A stretch of 49,035 nt of DNA, taken from positions 1 through 49,035 of the forward strand of contig JAHHRT010000001.1 in NCBI GenBank assembly GCA_020025615.1, given 5' to 3'. The stretch is from Oscillospiraceae bacterium (GTDB taxonomy: Bacteria > Bacillota > Clostridia > Oscillospirales > Oscillospiraceae). Below the pieces are notes generated by a model. That model ran no database searches, was not told the DNA's origin, and worked only from the letters and a program-made list of their open reading frames with translations. Shown here piece after piece: positions 14,677-25,542 of this stretch. Made by a program: the position numbers and the translations under genes. Within the stretch, counting starts at the first letter, position 1; each line of letters begins with the position of its first letter.

Positions 14677-15911
14677 ATTATAACGGAATTATCATTGGCG
14701 GCGGACCTGCCGGTATGTTTGCGGCAATTATCGCGGCGCAGCAGGGGCAGAAGGTGCTGCTGCTGGAACAGAACGGACGTCTTGGCAAGAAGCTGCTGAT
14801 TACCGGCAAGGGCCGGTGCAATGTGACCAATGACTGTTCGGATCGGGAGGTTTTGCAGAACGTCCCCAGAAACGGACGGTTTCTCTTCAGTGCCATGGCA
14901 GCACTGCCGCCTCAGAAGGTGAAGGACTTCTTTGAAAGCCGCGGCTGCCCGCTGAAAACCGAGCGGGGAAACCGGGTATTCCCGGTGACGGATCGCTCCC
15001 AGTCCATTCTGGAATGTCTGGAAAAGGCGATGAAGCAGGCCGGGGTTTCTGTGAAAACCGCAAAGGTTCAGAAAATCCTGACCCAGGAGGGGCGGGCCTG
15101 CGGCGTACAGACCCAGGAAGAGACCCTGCATGCGGATTGGGTCATCCTGGCCACCGGCGGCCTTTCCTATCCTGCCACCGGCTCCCGGGGAGACGGCTAC
15201 CGCATGGCAAAGGAACTGGGCCACACCATTATTGAGCCCCAGGGCAGCCTGGTGCCCCTGGAAATCGCCGGAGAAGACTGCCTGGAGATGCAGGGCCTGT
15301 CTCTGCGGAATGTGGGCGTGAAGCTGCTGAATCCCAAGGGAAAAGCCATTTATAAGGATTTCGGCGAGCTGCTCTTTACCCATTTCGGCGTTTCCGGCCC
15401 CACGGTGCTCTCTGCCAGCTGCCACCTGAGCGAGCCGGGCTGCAAGTTGGTCATCGACCTGAAACCGGCTCTGGATGAAGGAAAGCTGGACAGCCGGATT
15501 CTTCGGGATTTGGAAATGTACTGCAACCGCTCCATGGAGAACGCTCTCACGGATCTGCTTCCCAGATCCATGATCCCTGTGATTCTGAAACGGACGGGAA
15601 TCGACCCAGAACTGAAAGCCAACTCCCTGACCAAAAAGCAGCGCCACGACCTGATTTCCCAGCTCAAGGGCTTTACTCTGGAGATTACCGGAAAGCGCCC
15701 GGTGGATGAGGCAATCATCACCTCCGGCGGCGTGAAGGTCTCGGAGGTCAGCCCCAAGACCATGGAGTCAAAGCTGGTGCCGGGGCTTTACTTTGCCGGG
15801 GAAATCCTGGACTGCGACGGCTATACCGGCGGCTTTAATCTGCAAATCGCCTGGGCGACGGCGTTTGCTGCGGCCAATGCGGCTGCGGAACAGCAAAATG
15901 CGCAGTGCTGA
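14673..15911 (+). CDS. HI0933/BaiN-like FAD-dependent oxidoreductase
   Basis: A 412-residue flavoprotein. The Rossmann motif GGGPAG is at residues 9-14 and the family signature LLITGKGRCNVTNDCS follows. TGGLSYPATGSRGDGY and the C-terminal FAGEILDCDGYTGGFNLQIAW (FAD-binding, GxxCDxxGYTGG) complete the pattern. The family contains uncharacterised oxidoreductases and BaiN, which acts on bile acid intermediates, but members are widespread and this one cannot be assigned a substrate. Four-base overlap with the RpiR gene suggests co-expression. Confidence 0.87.
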   Translation: MNYNGIIIGGGPAGMFAAIIAAQQGQKVLLLEQNGRLGKKLLITGKGRCNVTNDCSDREVLQNVPRNGRFLFSAMAALPPQKVKDFFESRGCPLKTERGNRVFPVTDRSQSILECLEKAMKQAGVSVKTAKVQKILTQEGRACGVQTQEETLHADWVILATGGLSYPATGSRGDGYRMAKELGHTIIEPQGSLVPLEIAGEDCLEMQGLSLRNVGVKLLNPKGKAIYKDFGELLFTHFGVSGPTVLSASCHLSEPGCKLVIDLKPALDEGKLDSRILRDLEMYCNRSMENALTDLLPRSMIPVILKRTGIDPELKANSLTKKQRHDLISQLKGFTLEITGKRPVDEAIITSGGVKVSEVSPKTMESKLVPGLYFAGEILDCDGYTGGFNLQIAWATAFAAANAAAEQQNAQC

Positions 15912-15964
15912 GGGAGCAATCCTTTTGCGTCAGGAAGGCTTCTCGGTATCTTAAAAAACAAGCA

Positions 15965-15993
15965 TTGACAAATGGACATTCCTGTACTAAAAT
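15965..15993 (+). promoter_or_regulatory. promoter of acpP
   Basis: TTGACA (15965-15970), 17-base spacer, TAAAAT (15988-15993). Confidence 0.88.
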
Positions 15994-16034
15994 AAGCAAA
16001 AGAATGTACCGTAAATTTTTTGGAGGGACAATCC

Positions 16035-16256
16035 ATGTACGAGAAACTTGTAAATTACGCAGCCAGACAGCTTGAGCTGGACCCTTCTCAGATCACCCCG
16101 GACAGCACCTTTGAGAGCCTGGGTATCGACTCCCTGGACATCGTTGAGATGATCATGGACCTGGAAGGCGAACTGGGCGTTGAGCTGGATATGGAGGATC
16201 AGAAGATCTCTAACTTCCAGGAGCTGGCCGATTTTATCGATACCAAGCTGAACTAA
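16035..16256 (+). CDS. acpP: acyl carrier protein
   Basis: A 73-residue acidic protein with Ser33 in GIDSLDIVEM, the site of 4'-phosphopantetheine attachment; it carries growing acyl chains in fatty acid synthesis. ATG 16035 has GGAGGG 7 bases upstream. An in-frame TTG at 16020 would add five residues and has no ribosome site. It stands alone, away from the other fab genes, just upstream of the SRP RNA. It could serve a dedicated pathway, but sequence and length fit a general ACP. Confidence 0.93.
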   Translation: MYEKLVNYAARQLELDPSQITPDSTFESLGIDSLDIVEMIMDLEGELGVELDMEDQKISNFQELADFIDTKLN

Positions 16257-16284
16257 CTACAATCAAATAGCCCTTGTATAAGCA

Positions 16285-16590
16285 GACCGGCTTATAACAA
16301 GGTCGCACTAGTCGGGGAGTTAGCGGTGCTCTGTACCTGCAATCCGCTATAGCAGGGATGAATTCCCACACCCGAGCCTGTTACAATGCCGTCCGGCCTG
16401 CGTAAGCGATGTTGAGAGATCGGTCCGGCGCAACAAGATCCCGTGAACCATGTCAGGTGGGGAACCAAGCAGCATTAAGCGGATCGTCTTGTGTGCCGCC
16501 GGGTTCCCGTTCTTGAGTTGTCTGCGCGGATACCGGGTATTGGGCAGGTTCAAATGTGGGTGTGCGATCTTGTTATGAGCCGGTCTTTTC
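16285..16590 (+). ncRNA. ffs: signal recognition particle RNA, long Alu-containing form
   Basis: The ends pair: GACCGGCTTATAACAAG (16285 on) with CTTGTTATGAGCCGGTC (ending 16585). A 5' Alu domain is seen (GCGGTGCTCTGTACCTGCAA). The conserved helix 8 region is GTCAGGTGGGGAACCAAGCAGC in two parts near 16452-16473: a GGAA tetraloop closed by TGG/CCA, with AGCAGC on the 3' side. Location directly upstream of dnaX is the usual one in Firmicutes. A short T run follows. It may be co-transcribed with acpP and processed; I see only a weak TATAAG box just upstream. Confidence 0.93.
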
Positions 16591-16621
16591 TATGTTTTGA
16601 CAGCCAGAAAGGAGGGGGCAT

Positions 16622-18238
16622 ATGTCTGCCTATCAAGCGTTATATCGGAAATATCGTCCCCAGACCTTTGACGATGTGGTGGGACAGCTGGCAGTGACCC
16701 AGACCCTCAAGACCCAGTTGGTCACAGGGAAGATGAGCCATGCCTATCTGTTCACCGGGTCCCGGGGCACCGGCAAGACCAGCTGCGCAAAGATTCTTGC
16801 GAAAGCGGTCAACTGCCTGCACCCGGATAACGGAAATCCCTGCAACGTCTGTGAGGCCTGTCGGGCCATCGATTCCGGGTCCTGTATGGATGTGCTGGAA
16901 ATCGATGCCGCTTCCAACAATGGTGTTGACAATGTTCGTGACCTTCGGGACGATGCCATTTATTCGCCCTCTCAGGTCAAAATGCGTGTGTACATCATCG
17001 ATGAGGTGCACATGCTTTCCATCTCTGCATTCAATGCACTGCTGAAGATCATTGAGGAGCCCCCGGAGCATCTGCTCTTTATCCTTGCCACCACGGAGCT
17101 TCACAAGGTCCCGGCAACCATTCTGTCTCGATGCCAGCGGTTCTCCTTCCGGCGAATCAGCCAGGAGGACATTTCCGCCCGGCTGCAATATGTCGCCTAC
17201 CAGGAGAATATCGATCTGGATGACGGCGCTGCCCGGGTGATTGCCCGGCTGGCAGACGGCGGTATGCGAGACGGCCTGAGCCTTCTGGATCAGTGTGCTT
17301 CGGCAACCACCGGAGAGCTCACCGCTGAGCGGGTCTATGCTTGCTTAGGCATTGCAGGTGAGCAGCGGTGCGGAGAGCTGATGGGCTATATTGCGGCCCA
17401 GGATGCGAAAAATGCCCTGACCCTGTTCAATCGGCTCTATGCCGAGGGAAAGGACATGGGTGCCATGCTGGACGAGCTTGCCTGCATGACCCGAGACCTG
17501 CTGGTGATGAAAACAGCGCCTGGGGCCGGTATTACCATGCTGTCCGGCGTTGCATCGGACCAGGAAGTCCTGGATTTGGTGGGGAAGCTCAGCAGCGGGG
17601 AACTGGTTCGGATGATGGGCAGAATCGAAAGAACCCTGGCGGGCTTTACCAGAAGTGCCAGCCGCCGGATGGACGCAGAGCTGTGTATTTTGGATCTCTG
17701 CCGTCCGGAGCTGAGCCTGGATGCACAGTCCCTGAATTCCCGGCTGACCCGCCTGGAAGAGCAGGTGAAAAGCGGCGTGATGGTAACGCCTATGGCAGCG
17801 GCCCCAATTCCGGCAGCCCAGCCGGAGGATGACCGTCCGCCCATGCCTACCGATGAAGATGCGCCCCCGGATTCCGAGGAAGCACCGGAAATGCCGGTGA
17901 ATCAGGCCCCGGTGGGCTTCTGGTCAGAGCTTGTGTCTGCGGTTCGTAAGGAACTGCGGCCTCCGGTTTCCGGGTTCTTCGTGTCCTCGGAAAATGCCCC
18001 GGTGCGGGGATGCCTGCGGGAGAATCGGCTGGACCTCCAATGCAGCAATACATTTACAGCCCAGACCATTGACAAGCCCCAGATTCTGGAGGTGGTGGCC
18101 CGGAAGGCCTCTGCCCAGCTGGGACGGCCCATCAATGTGTTTGTTGTGGACCTTTCCGCAAAGCCTGAGGGCAATGCCCGGATGGAACAGCTGCTGAATT
18201 TCGGCAAGGCCCATTCGGATGTGGTTCATATTAAATAG
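16622..18238 (+). CDS. dnaX: DNA polymerase III subunit gamma/tau
   Basis: A 538-residue clamp-loader ATPase. Walker A is GSRGTGKTS (about residues 46-54). The zinc module is CLHPDNGNPCNVCEAC and Walker B is VYIIDEVHML, followed by the SRC motif (ILSRCQRF). Domain III carries the oligomerisation region, and a Pro/Glu-rich linker (about 400-430) leads to a C-terminal tau-like domain. Ribosome site AAAGGAGGGGG is 5-6 bases before ATG 16622. Together with ybaB and recR it forms the conserved dnaX-ybaB-recR operon. Confidence 0.96.
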   Translation: MSAYQALYRKYRPQTFDDVVGQLAVTQTLKTQLVTGKMSHAYLFTGSRGTGKTSCAKILAKAVNCLHPDNGNPCNVCEACRAIDSGSCMDVLEIDAASNNGVDNVRDLRDDAIYSPSQVKMRVYIIDEVHMLSISAFNALLKIIEEPPEHLLFILATTELHKVPATILSRCQRFSFRRISQEDISARLQYVAYQENIDLDDGAARVIARLADGGMRDGLSLLDQCASATTGELTAERVYACLGIAGEQRCGELMGYIAAQDAKNALTLFNRLYAEGKDMGAMLDELACMTRDLLVMKTAPGAGITMLSGVASDQEVLDLVGKLSSGELVRMMGRIERTLAGFTRSASRRMDAELCILDLCRPELSLDAQSLNSRLTRLEEQVKSGVMVTPMAAAPIPAAQPEDDRPPMPTDEDAPPDSEEAPEMPVNQAPVGFWSELVSAVRKELRPPVSGFFVSSENAPVRGCLRENRLDLQCSNTFTAQTIDKPQILEVVARKASAQLGRPINVFVVDLSAKPEGNARMEQLLNFGKAHSDVVHIK

Positions 18239-18272
18239 CAATCAATAACTTTCAGATAAGGAGAATGTAATT

Positions 18273-18617
18273 ATGGCTAAAGGTGGATTTCGTGGTATGC
18301 CCGGCGGCATGAACCAGATGGCAATGATGAAGCAGGCTCAGAAGATGCAGCAGGAAATGATTCGGATGCAGCAGGAGCAGGAGGCCAAGACCTTCACTGC
18401 CCAGTCCGGCGGCGGCATGGTGAGCGCAACTGTGAACGGTAAGCACGAGCTGGTGGAGATGACCATCAACCCCGAGGCTGTGGACCCCGATGATGTGGAA
18501 ATGCTCCAGGACATGGTCATTGCAGCTGTGAATGAGGCAATGCGCACTGCCGATAACGAGGCAGCTAACAATATGTCCAAGCTCACCGGCGGCCTGAACC
18601 TGGGCGGCCTGTTCTAA
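18273..18617 (+). CDS. YbaB/EbfC nucleoid-associated protein
   Basis: A 114-residue DNA-binding protein with the family core: MMKQAQKMQQEMIRMQQE (long N-terminal helix), FTAQSGGGMVSATVNGKHELVEM and INPEAVDPDDVEMLQDMV. It is a dimeric nucleoid protein. Its N-terminus is Met/Gly-rich (MAKGGFRGMPGGMNQMAM). The ribosome site AAGGAG precedes ATG 18273. Position between dnaX and recR is the standard one. Confidence 0.94.
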   Translation: MAKGGFRGMPGGMNQMAMMKQAQKMQQEMIRMQQEQEAKTFTAQSGGGMVSATVNGKHELVEMTINPEAVDPDDVEMLQDMVIAAVNEAMRTADNEAANNMSKLTGGLNLGGLF

Positions 18618-18626
18618 GGGGAAGCT

Positions 18627-19226
18627 ATGCAGATTTTCCCCACGGCCCTGCAAAACCTGGCGGATCAATTTGCCCGGCTCCCCGGTATCGGCGGAAAGAC
18701 CGCCCAGCGGCTGGCGTTCCATGTATTGGAGCTGCCCCTGGAGGATGCGGAACTGTTCGCTGAGGCAATTATCGAGGCCAAGAAAAGCGTTCATACCTGC
18801 CCCAAGTGCCAGAACCTGACGGATCGGGAGCTGTGCCCCATCTGTGATGATCCCAGCCGGGACCAGGGGCTCATTTGCGTGGTGGCAGAACCCAGAGATG
18901 TGGTGGCAATGGAGCGTTCCCGGGAGTTCCGGGGTGTCTATCATGTGCTCCATGGTGTCATCTCTCCCCTCAGTCATGTAACCCAGGATGATATTCGCAT
19001 CCGGGAGCTGCTTCAGCGTGTGGGTGAGGGAAATGTCCGGGAAGTCATTATGGCGACCAACCCGGATACCGAGGGCGAGGCCACGGCGATGTATATCTCC
19101 CGTCTTCTCCGGCCTATGGAGGTCAAGGTGACCAGACTTGCTTACGGTGTGCCTGTTGGCAGCCAGCTGGAATATGCCGACGAAGTGACCCTTTCCCGGG
19201 CGCTGGAAGGCAGACAGGAAATTTAA
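18627..19226 (+). CDS. recR: recombination mediator RecR
   Basis: A 199-residue protein of the RecFOR gap-repair pathway. It has an N-terminal helix-hairpin-helix (LARLPGIGGKTAQRLAF type, here ARLPGIGGKTAQRL), the four-Cys zinc finger CPKCQNLTDRELCPIC, and a Toprim domain with LICVVAEPRDV and ATNPDTEGEATAMY. It starts 10 bases after ybaB and is followed by a strong terminator, ending the operon. Confidence 0.96.
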   Translation: MQIFPTALQNLADQFARLPGIGGKTAQRLAFHVLELPLEDAELFAEAIIEAKKSVHTCPKCQNLTDRELCPICDDPSRDQGLICVVAEPRDVVAMERSREFRGVYHVLHGVISPLSHVTQDDIRIRELLQRVGEGNVREVIMATNPDTEGEATAMYISRLLRPMEVKVTRLAYGVPVGSQLEYADEVTLSRALEGRQEI

Positions 19227-19231
19227 CGATG

Positions 19232-19266
19232 AAAAAACCACTGTACAAACGTACAGTGGTTTTTTG
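19232..19266. terminator. bidirectional terminator between recR and EamA gene
   Basis: Perfect hairpin CCACTGTAC / GTACAGTGG flanked by six A and six T. It serves recR on the plus strand and the EamA-family gene on the minus strand. Confidence 0.92.
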
Positions 19267-19281
19267 TAGCAATTTCAGAAT

Positions 19282-20202
19282 TTATGCGGAAATTTCTTCA
19301 TCTGCTGCCGCTGACAGCCGGGGAAAGCGCAGGGGAAGCTGGGACAGAATCACTGCGAAGAACATGAGGGCACAGCCAATCAGCTCCCGCCCATTCATCC
19401 GCTCATGGAGCACCAGCCACCCGCCCAGAGCAGCGAAGACCGATTCAAGACTGAGAAGCAGGGAAGCGGCGGTGGGCTCCACATATTTCTGACCGACAAT
19501 TTGTAAGGCGTAGGCAAACCCCATGGAGAATACGCCGGAGAAAATCAGAGGCAGACGGCAGAACCAGATATCCTGGAAGCAGACGTTCTCTGTCAGCAGG
19601 AAGGGGAGAGACAGTGCTGCAATCACCAGACACTGCACACAGCTGAGCCGCAGACCGTCCAATGCGCCTGCGGTGTGGTCGATCAGCAGAATGTGTACGG
19701 CGAATCCCACGGCTCCAATCATGAGAAAGAGATCTCCGATGTTCACACTGGAAAAACCGATTCCGCTGAGAAGCACCAGGCCGACCAATGCCGGGACCAC
19801 GCTGGTCAGGGCCGCAGCCGTAGGCCGCTTGCCGATGGACAGCCCGATCAGGGGAACCAGAATGATATAGAGCGAAGTGAGAAAGCCTGCCTTTCCGGCA
19901 TCGGTATATACCAGGCCGATCTGCTGGAGACTGGATGCAATGAACAGCACACCGCCGCAGAAAAGGCCGTTTTTAATCAGCAGCGGATTCTTCCATTTCG
20001 CGAGAGAACCGAGCAGCCCCTCCTGCTTTATGTCGAAAATGGTGGCGCAGAGGAACAGAAACAGCACTGCCAGAAGACAGCGGATTGTCTGAAAGGTAAA
20101 GGGACCAAGCCGCTCCATGCCCACACTTTGGGCGATAAAAGAGGAACCCCAGATGATAGTGCATAAAATCAGGCTGGCACAGCCCAGGGATTTTTGTTTC
20201 AT
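19282..20202 (-). CDS. EamA-family (DMT) permease
   Basis: About 306 residues with ten predicted membrane helices in two EamA repeats. The first repeat has IIWGSSFIAQSVGMERLGPFTFQTIRC (the WGSSF signature), the second ends VEPTAASLLLSLESVFAALGGWLVLHE, a typical EamA C-terminal motif. Members export amino acids, purines or other metabolites; the substrate is unknown. I chose ATG 20202 because AAGGTG lies 6 bases upstream; an in-frame ATG at 20229 would add nine residues. A TTGCAA-17-TACATT promoter overlaps the start region but would give a very short leader. Confidence 0.87.
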   Translation of the reverse strand: MKQKSLGCASLILCTIIWGSSFIAQSVGMERLGPFTFQTIRCLLAVLFLFLCATIFDIKQEGLLGSLAKWKNPLLIKNGLFCGGVLFIASSLQQIGLVYTDAGKAGFLTSLYIILVPLIGLSIGKRPTAAALTSVVPALVGLVLLSGIGFSSVNIGDLFLMIGAVGFAVHILLIDHTAGALDGLRLSCVQCLVIAALSLPFLLTENVCFQDIWFCRLPLIFSGVFSMGFAYALQIVGQKYVEPTAASLLLSLESVFAALGGWLVLHERMNGRELIGCALMFFAVILSQLPLRFPRLSAAADEEISA

Positions 20203-20271
20203 AGTCATCACCTTTGCACAATGTATCATAATTCAACAAAGATTGCAATATTGAGATTTGACGCGGTGCAA

Positions 20272-20300
20272 TTGATTTTTTTCCCTTGCTGTGGTATCAT
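20272..20300 (+). promoter_or_regulatory. promoter of pepF
   Basis: TTGATT (20272-20277), 17-base spacer, TATCAT (20295-20300). Confidence 0.7.
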
Positions 20301-20419
20301 ATCGAGTAGTAATGAAGTGCCGGAAACTGCCCCTGATATAGGGACAAAATCCGGGAAAAGGTCCCTCAAACAGGGAAGATACACAATCATTTCCAAATTT
20401 TATCAGGAGGTTTTATCCG

Positions 20420-22225
20420 ATGGAAGAAATCAAGAAAATCCCTCTTCGCAGCGAGTTGAATGTAGAAGATACTTGGGCCACTGAGGATATGTATCCCAGC
20501 GATCAGGCTTGGGAAGAGGAGCTTGCATCCGTTGCAGAGGATCAGAAAGAGCTGGCTGCCTTTGCAGGCCGTCTGACCCAGTCCCCCGAGGTTCTGTTCC
20601 AGTATCTCACTAAGATGGAAAAAACCAATGCAAAGTCTGAGCTGCTGGCAAACTATTGTATGCGCAAGGCTGACGAGGACACCCGCAACGGCACCTACCA
20701 GGCAATGGCTGGTAAGTTTACCGGGGCTATGGTGGCTCTGGAAGCGGCTTGCAGCTTTGAGACCCCGGAGATTATGACCCTTTCCGATGAGGAGATGGAG
20801 GACTTCTACAAGCGCTGCCCGGAGCTGGAGCGGTATCGCCGCTACCTCACCGATCTGCGCCGCCGGAAGGCACATACCCTGTCTGCCGGTGAGGAGAAAA
20901 TCCTGGCAGCTGCCGGTGAGATGGCCCAGGCTCCTGACAATATTTACGGTGCATTTACCTATGCAGACCTTACCTTCCCCGATGCTGTGGACAGCCAGGG
21001 CAGAAAGCATCCTCTGAGCTCCGGCACCTTTGTGAGCCTGGAAGAGAGCGGCGACCGTGCTCTGCGGAAGGATGCCTATGAGAAGTTCTATCATACCTAC
21101 CAGGGCTTCCAGAATACCACTGCTGCTACCCTGAACGCGCAGAATAAGCAGCTCAAGTTCTTTGCCGAGGCCCGCCACTACGACTCCGCTTTTGAAGCTT
21201 CTCTGGACCGGACCAACGTGCCCACCTCCGTGTATCGGAACCTCATCGAGGCAGTTCATCAGAATCTGGATAAGATGCACCGCTATGTCCGGCTGCGCAA
21301 GAAGATGCTGGGCGTAGACGAGCTGCACTTCTACGATATTTACACCCCTCTGCTGAAGGATGTGGACAAGAAGATTCCCTTTGAAGAGGCAAAGCAGACG
21401 GTTTATGATGCTCTGGCTCCCATGGGCGAGGATTACCGCAAGATTCTGAAGGAAGGCTTTGACAACCGCTGGATTGACGTATACCAGAACGTGGGCAAGC
21501 GCGGCGGTGCCTATTCCGCTGGCTGTGCAGTTCATCCCTATGTGCTGCTCAACTACTCCGGCTCTCTGGACAGCCAGTTCACGCTGGCCCATGAGATGGG
21601 CCATGCGCTCCACTCTTACCATTCCAACAAGGCCCAGAACCCCATTGATTCTGACTATGTGATCTTTGTTGCCGAGGTGGCCTCCACCTGCAACGAGGCT
21701 CTGCTCATGGAATACCTTCTGAACAAGACCACCGATAAGAAGGAGCGGATCTACCTCATCAACCACTTCCTGGATCAGTTCAAGGGTACCATCTACCGTC
21801 AGACCATGTTTGCTGAGTTCGAGCTGAACATCGGCGCAATGGCAGCCGAGGGTAAGACCCTCACCGCTGACGTGCTGAATGACGAGTATAAGCGTCTCAA
21901 CGAGCTGTACTACGGCCCGGATATGGTCGTGGACGACGAGATTGCCGTGGAGTGGGCCCGGATTCCTCACTTCTACTATGACTACTATGTGTTCCAGTAC
22001 GCCACCGGCTACTCCGCAGCCATCGCTCTGTCCCGTCGGATCCTGAACGAGGGCGAGAACGCCGTGAAGGACTACATCGGCTTCCTGTCCGGCGGCTGCT
22101 CCAAGAGCCCCATTGACCTGCTGAAGGGTGCAGGCGTGGATATGACCAGTCCCAAGCCCGTGAACGACGCTCTGGCACTGTTCGGCAGCCTGCTGGATGA
22201 GATGGAAGAGCTCATCCGTGAGTGA
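20420..22225 (+). CDS. pepF: oligoendopeptidase F (M3 metallopeptidase)
   Basis: A 601-residue cytosolic zinc peptidase that degrades oligopeptides. The zinc motif H391-E392-x2-H395 lies in LAHEMGHALHS, with the third ligand expected in the downstream EVASTCNEALLMEYL helix. The N-terminal helical cap starts EEIKKIPLRSEL. Ribosome site AGGAGG is 8 bases before ATG 20420. Length is normal for PepF. A small gene follows after 4 bases. Confidence 0.95.
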   Translation: MEEIKKIPLRSELNVEDTWATEDMYPSDQAWEEELASVAEDQKELAAFAGRLTQSPEVLFQYLTKMEKTNAKSELLANYCMRKADEDTRNGTYQAMAGKFTGAMVALEAACSFETPEIMTLSDEEMEDFYKRCPELERYRRYLTDLRRRKAHTLSAGEEKILAAAGEMAQAPDNIYGAFTYADLTFPDAVDSQGRKHPLSSGTFVSLEESGDRALRKDAYEKFYHTYQGFQNTTAATLNAQNKQLKFFAEARHYDSAFEASLDRTNVPTSVYRNLIEAVHQNLDKMHRYVRLRKKMLGVDELHFYDIYTPLLKDVDKKIPFEEAKQTVYDALAPMGEDYRKILKEGFDNRWIDVYQNVGKRGGAYSAGCAVHPYVLLNYSGSLDSQFTLAHEMGHALHSYHSNKAQNPIDSDYVIFVAEVASTCNEALLMEYLLNKTTDKKERIYLINHFLDQFKGTIYRQTMFAEFELNIGAMAAEGKTLTADVLNDEYKRLNELYYGPDMVVDDEIAVEWARIPHFYYDYYVFQYATGYSAAIALSRRILNEGENAVKDYIGFLSGGCSKSPIDLLKGAGVDMTSPKPVNDALALFGSLLDEMEELIRE

Positions 22226-22229
22226 TTCT

Positions 22230-22496
22230 ATGGAAGAACTGTTCCTTCCCACCCTCCACTATTTCGCCATGAACAACATCTTCACCGGCTCCTGTGGGAT
22301 GTTCCGCTTCCGGGCCGCCCCGACAGTGGTCATGGCTACCCCCAAAGAGGTGGACTTTGAGAAAAGCGAAATCACGGCGGAGTGCTGGCACGGCCTCTTC
22401 TGCTACGAGAAAAGCGAGATGGAGGATCGGCGTGTTTTCCCCATGTCCGAGGAGGGCCGGGCCGAGATGCATCAGTGGTTGACGGATCATATTTGA
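22230..22496 (+). CDS. small conserved-looking protein downstream of pepF
   Basis: An 88-residue soluble protein (MEELFLPTLHYFAMNNIFTG ...) with a well-formed codon pattern and no membrane segment; it ends EGRAEMHQWLTDHI. It starts 4 bases after pepF, and a GTG at 22218 overlapping pepF with GGAAG upstream is an alternative start. The segment CWHGLFCYEKSEM is distinctive. I do not recognise the family. Position suggests translation coupled to pepF; function unknown. Confidence 0.65.
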   Translation: MEELFLPTLHYFAMNNIFTGSCGMFRFRAAPTVVMATPKEVDFEKSEITAECWHGLFCYEKSEMEDRRVFPMSEEGRAEMHQWLTDHI

Positions 22497-22525
22497 GAGA
22501 AATCCCGGAAATACGCCAAAAGTCA

Positions 22526-22553
22526 TTGACAAATCCGTTTTCTGTGGTAAGAT
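22526..22553 (+). promoter_or_regulatory. promoter of the alaS T-box leader
   Basis: TTGACA (22526-22531), 16-base spacer, TAAGAT (22548-22553). Confidence 0.72.
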
Positions 22554-22555
22554 AT

Positions 22556-22781
22556 ACTCGATATGCAAAGACATTGCGGAAACCAAGCGGAAACGTAGAT
22601 CTGAAGCGAGAAGGGGACGGTGTAAGCCCTTTGGTCGATCTTCTGCAAGCCACTTCCAGCGTCGCCCGGGATGACCGGGACGGGTGCTCCCGTTACAGAG
22701 CGACTAAGATGTCCCTTCGGGGATAATTAGGGTGGTACCGCGGGTGATTTTTCCCCGCCCCTATTTTAGGGGCGGGGTTTT
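22556..22781 (+). promoter_or_regulatory. T-box riboswitch (tRNA-Ala sensing) of alaS
   Basis: The conserved T-box AGGGTGGTACCGCGG is at 22729-22743. A stem I with distal loop sequence (GGACGGTGTAAGCC) lies near 22615-22630, closed by GTAGATC / GATCTTCTGC. The intrinsic terminator CCCCGCCCCT / AGGGGCGGGG (22753-22777) plus T run is the expression platform. A GCA or GCC triplet near 22645-22655 could be the Ala specifier; I cannot fix the loop exactly. Uncharged tRNA-Ala would be expected to favour the antiterminator. Confidence 0.94.
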
Positions 22782-22830
22782 ATATTGCCGCAATGTCAAA
22801 AAAGAAATTTATTTTGGAGGTAGAATCCCA

Positions 22831-25470
<2,640 letters not shown>

Positions 25471-25486
25471 TCTGATAAAAATCTAC

Positions 25487-25522
25487 GGAAAGGGGCACTG
25501 CCGGAGGGCGGCGCCCTTTTCC
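25487..25522 (+). terminator. probable terminator of alaS
   Basis: Composite hairpin GGAAAGGG ... CCCTTTTCC with an inner CTGCC / GGCGG stem, 16 bases after the alaS stop. There is no long T tail, so it may be weak. Confidence 0.55.
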
Positions 25523-25542
25523 TGGCAGATAGGGGAGGTTTT

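Noticed and set aside
20387..22252. Long minus-strand open frame opposite pepF
   Set aside because: Antisense shadow; pepF on the plus strand has the HExxH zinc motif and a good ribosome site.
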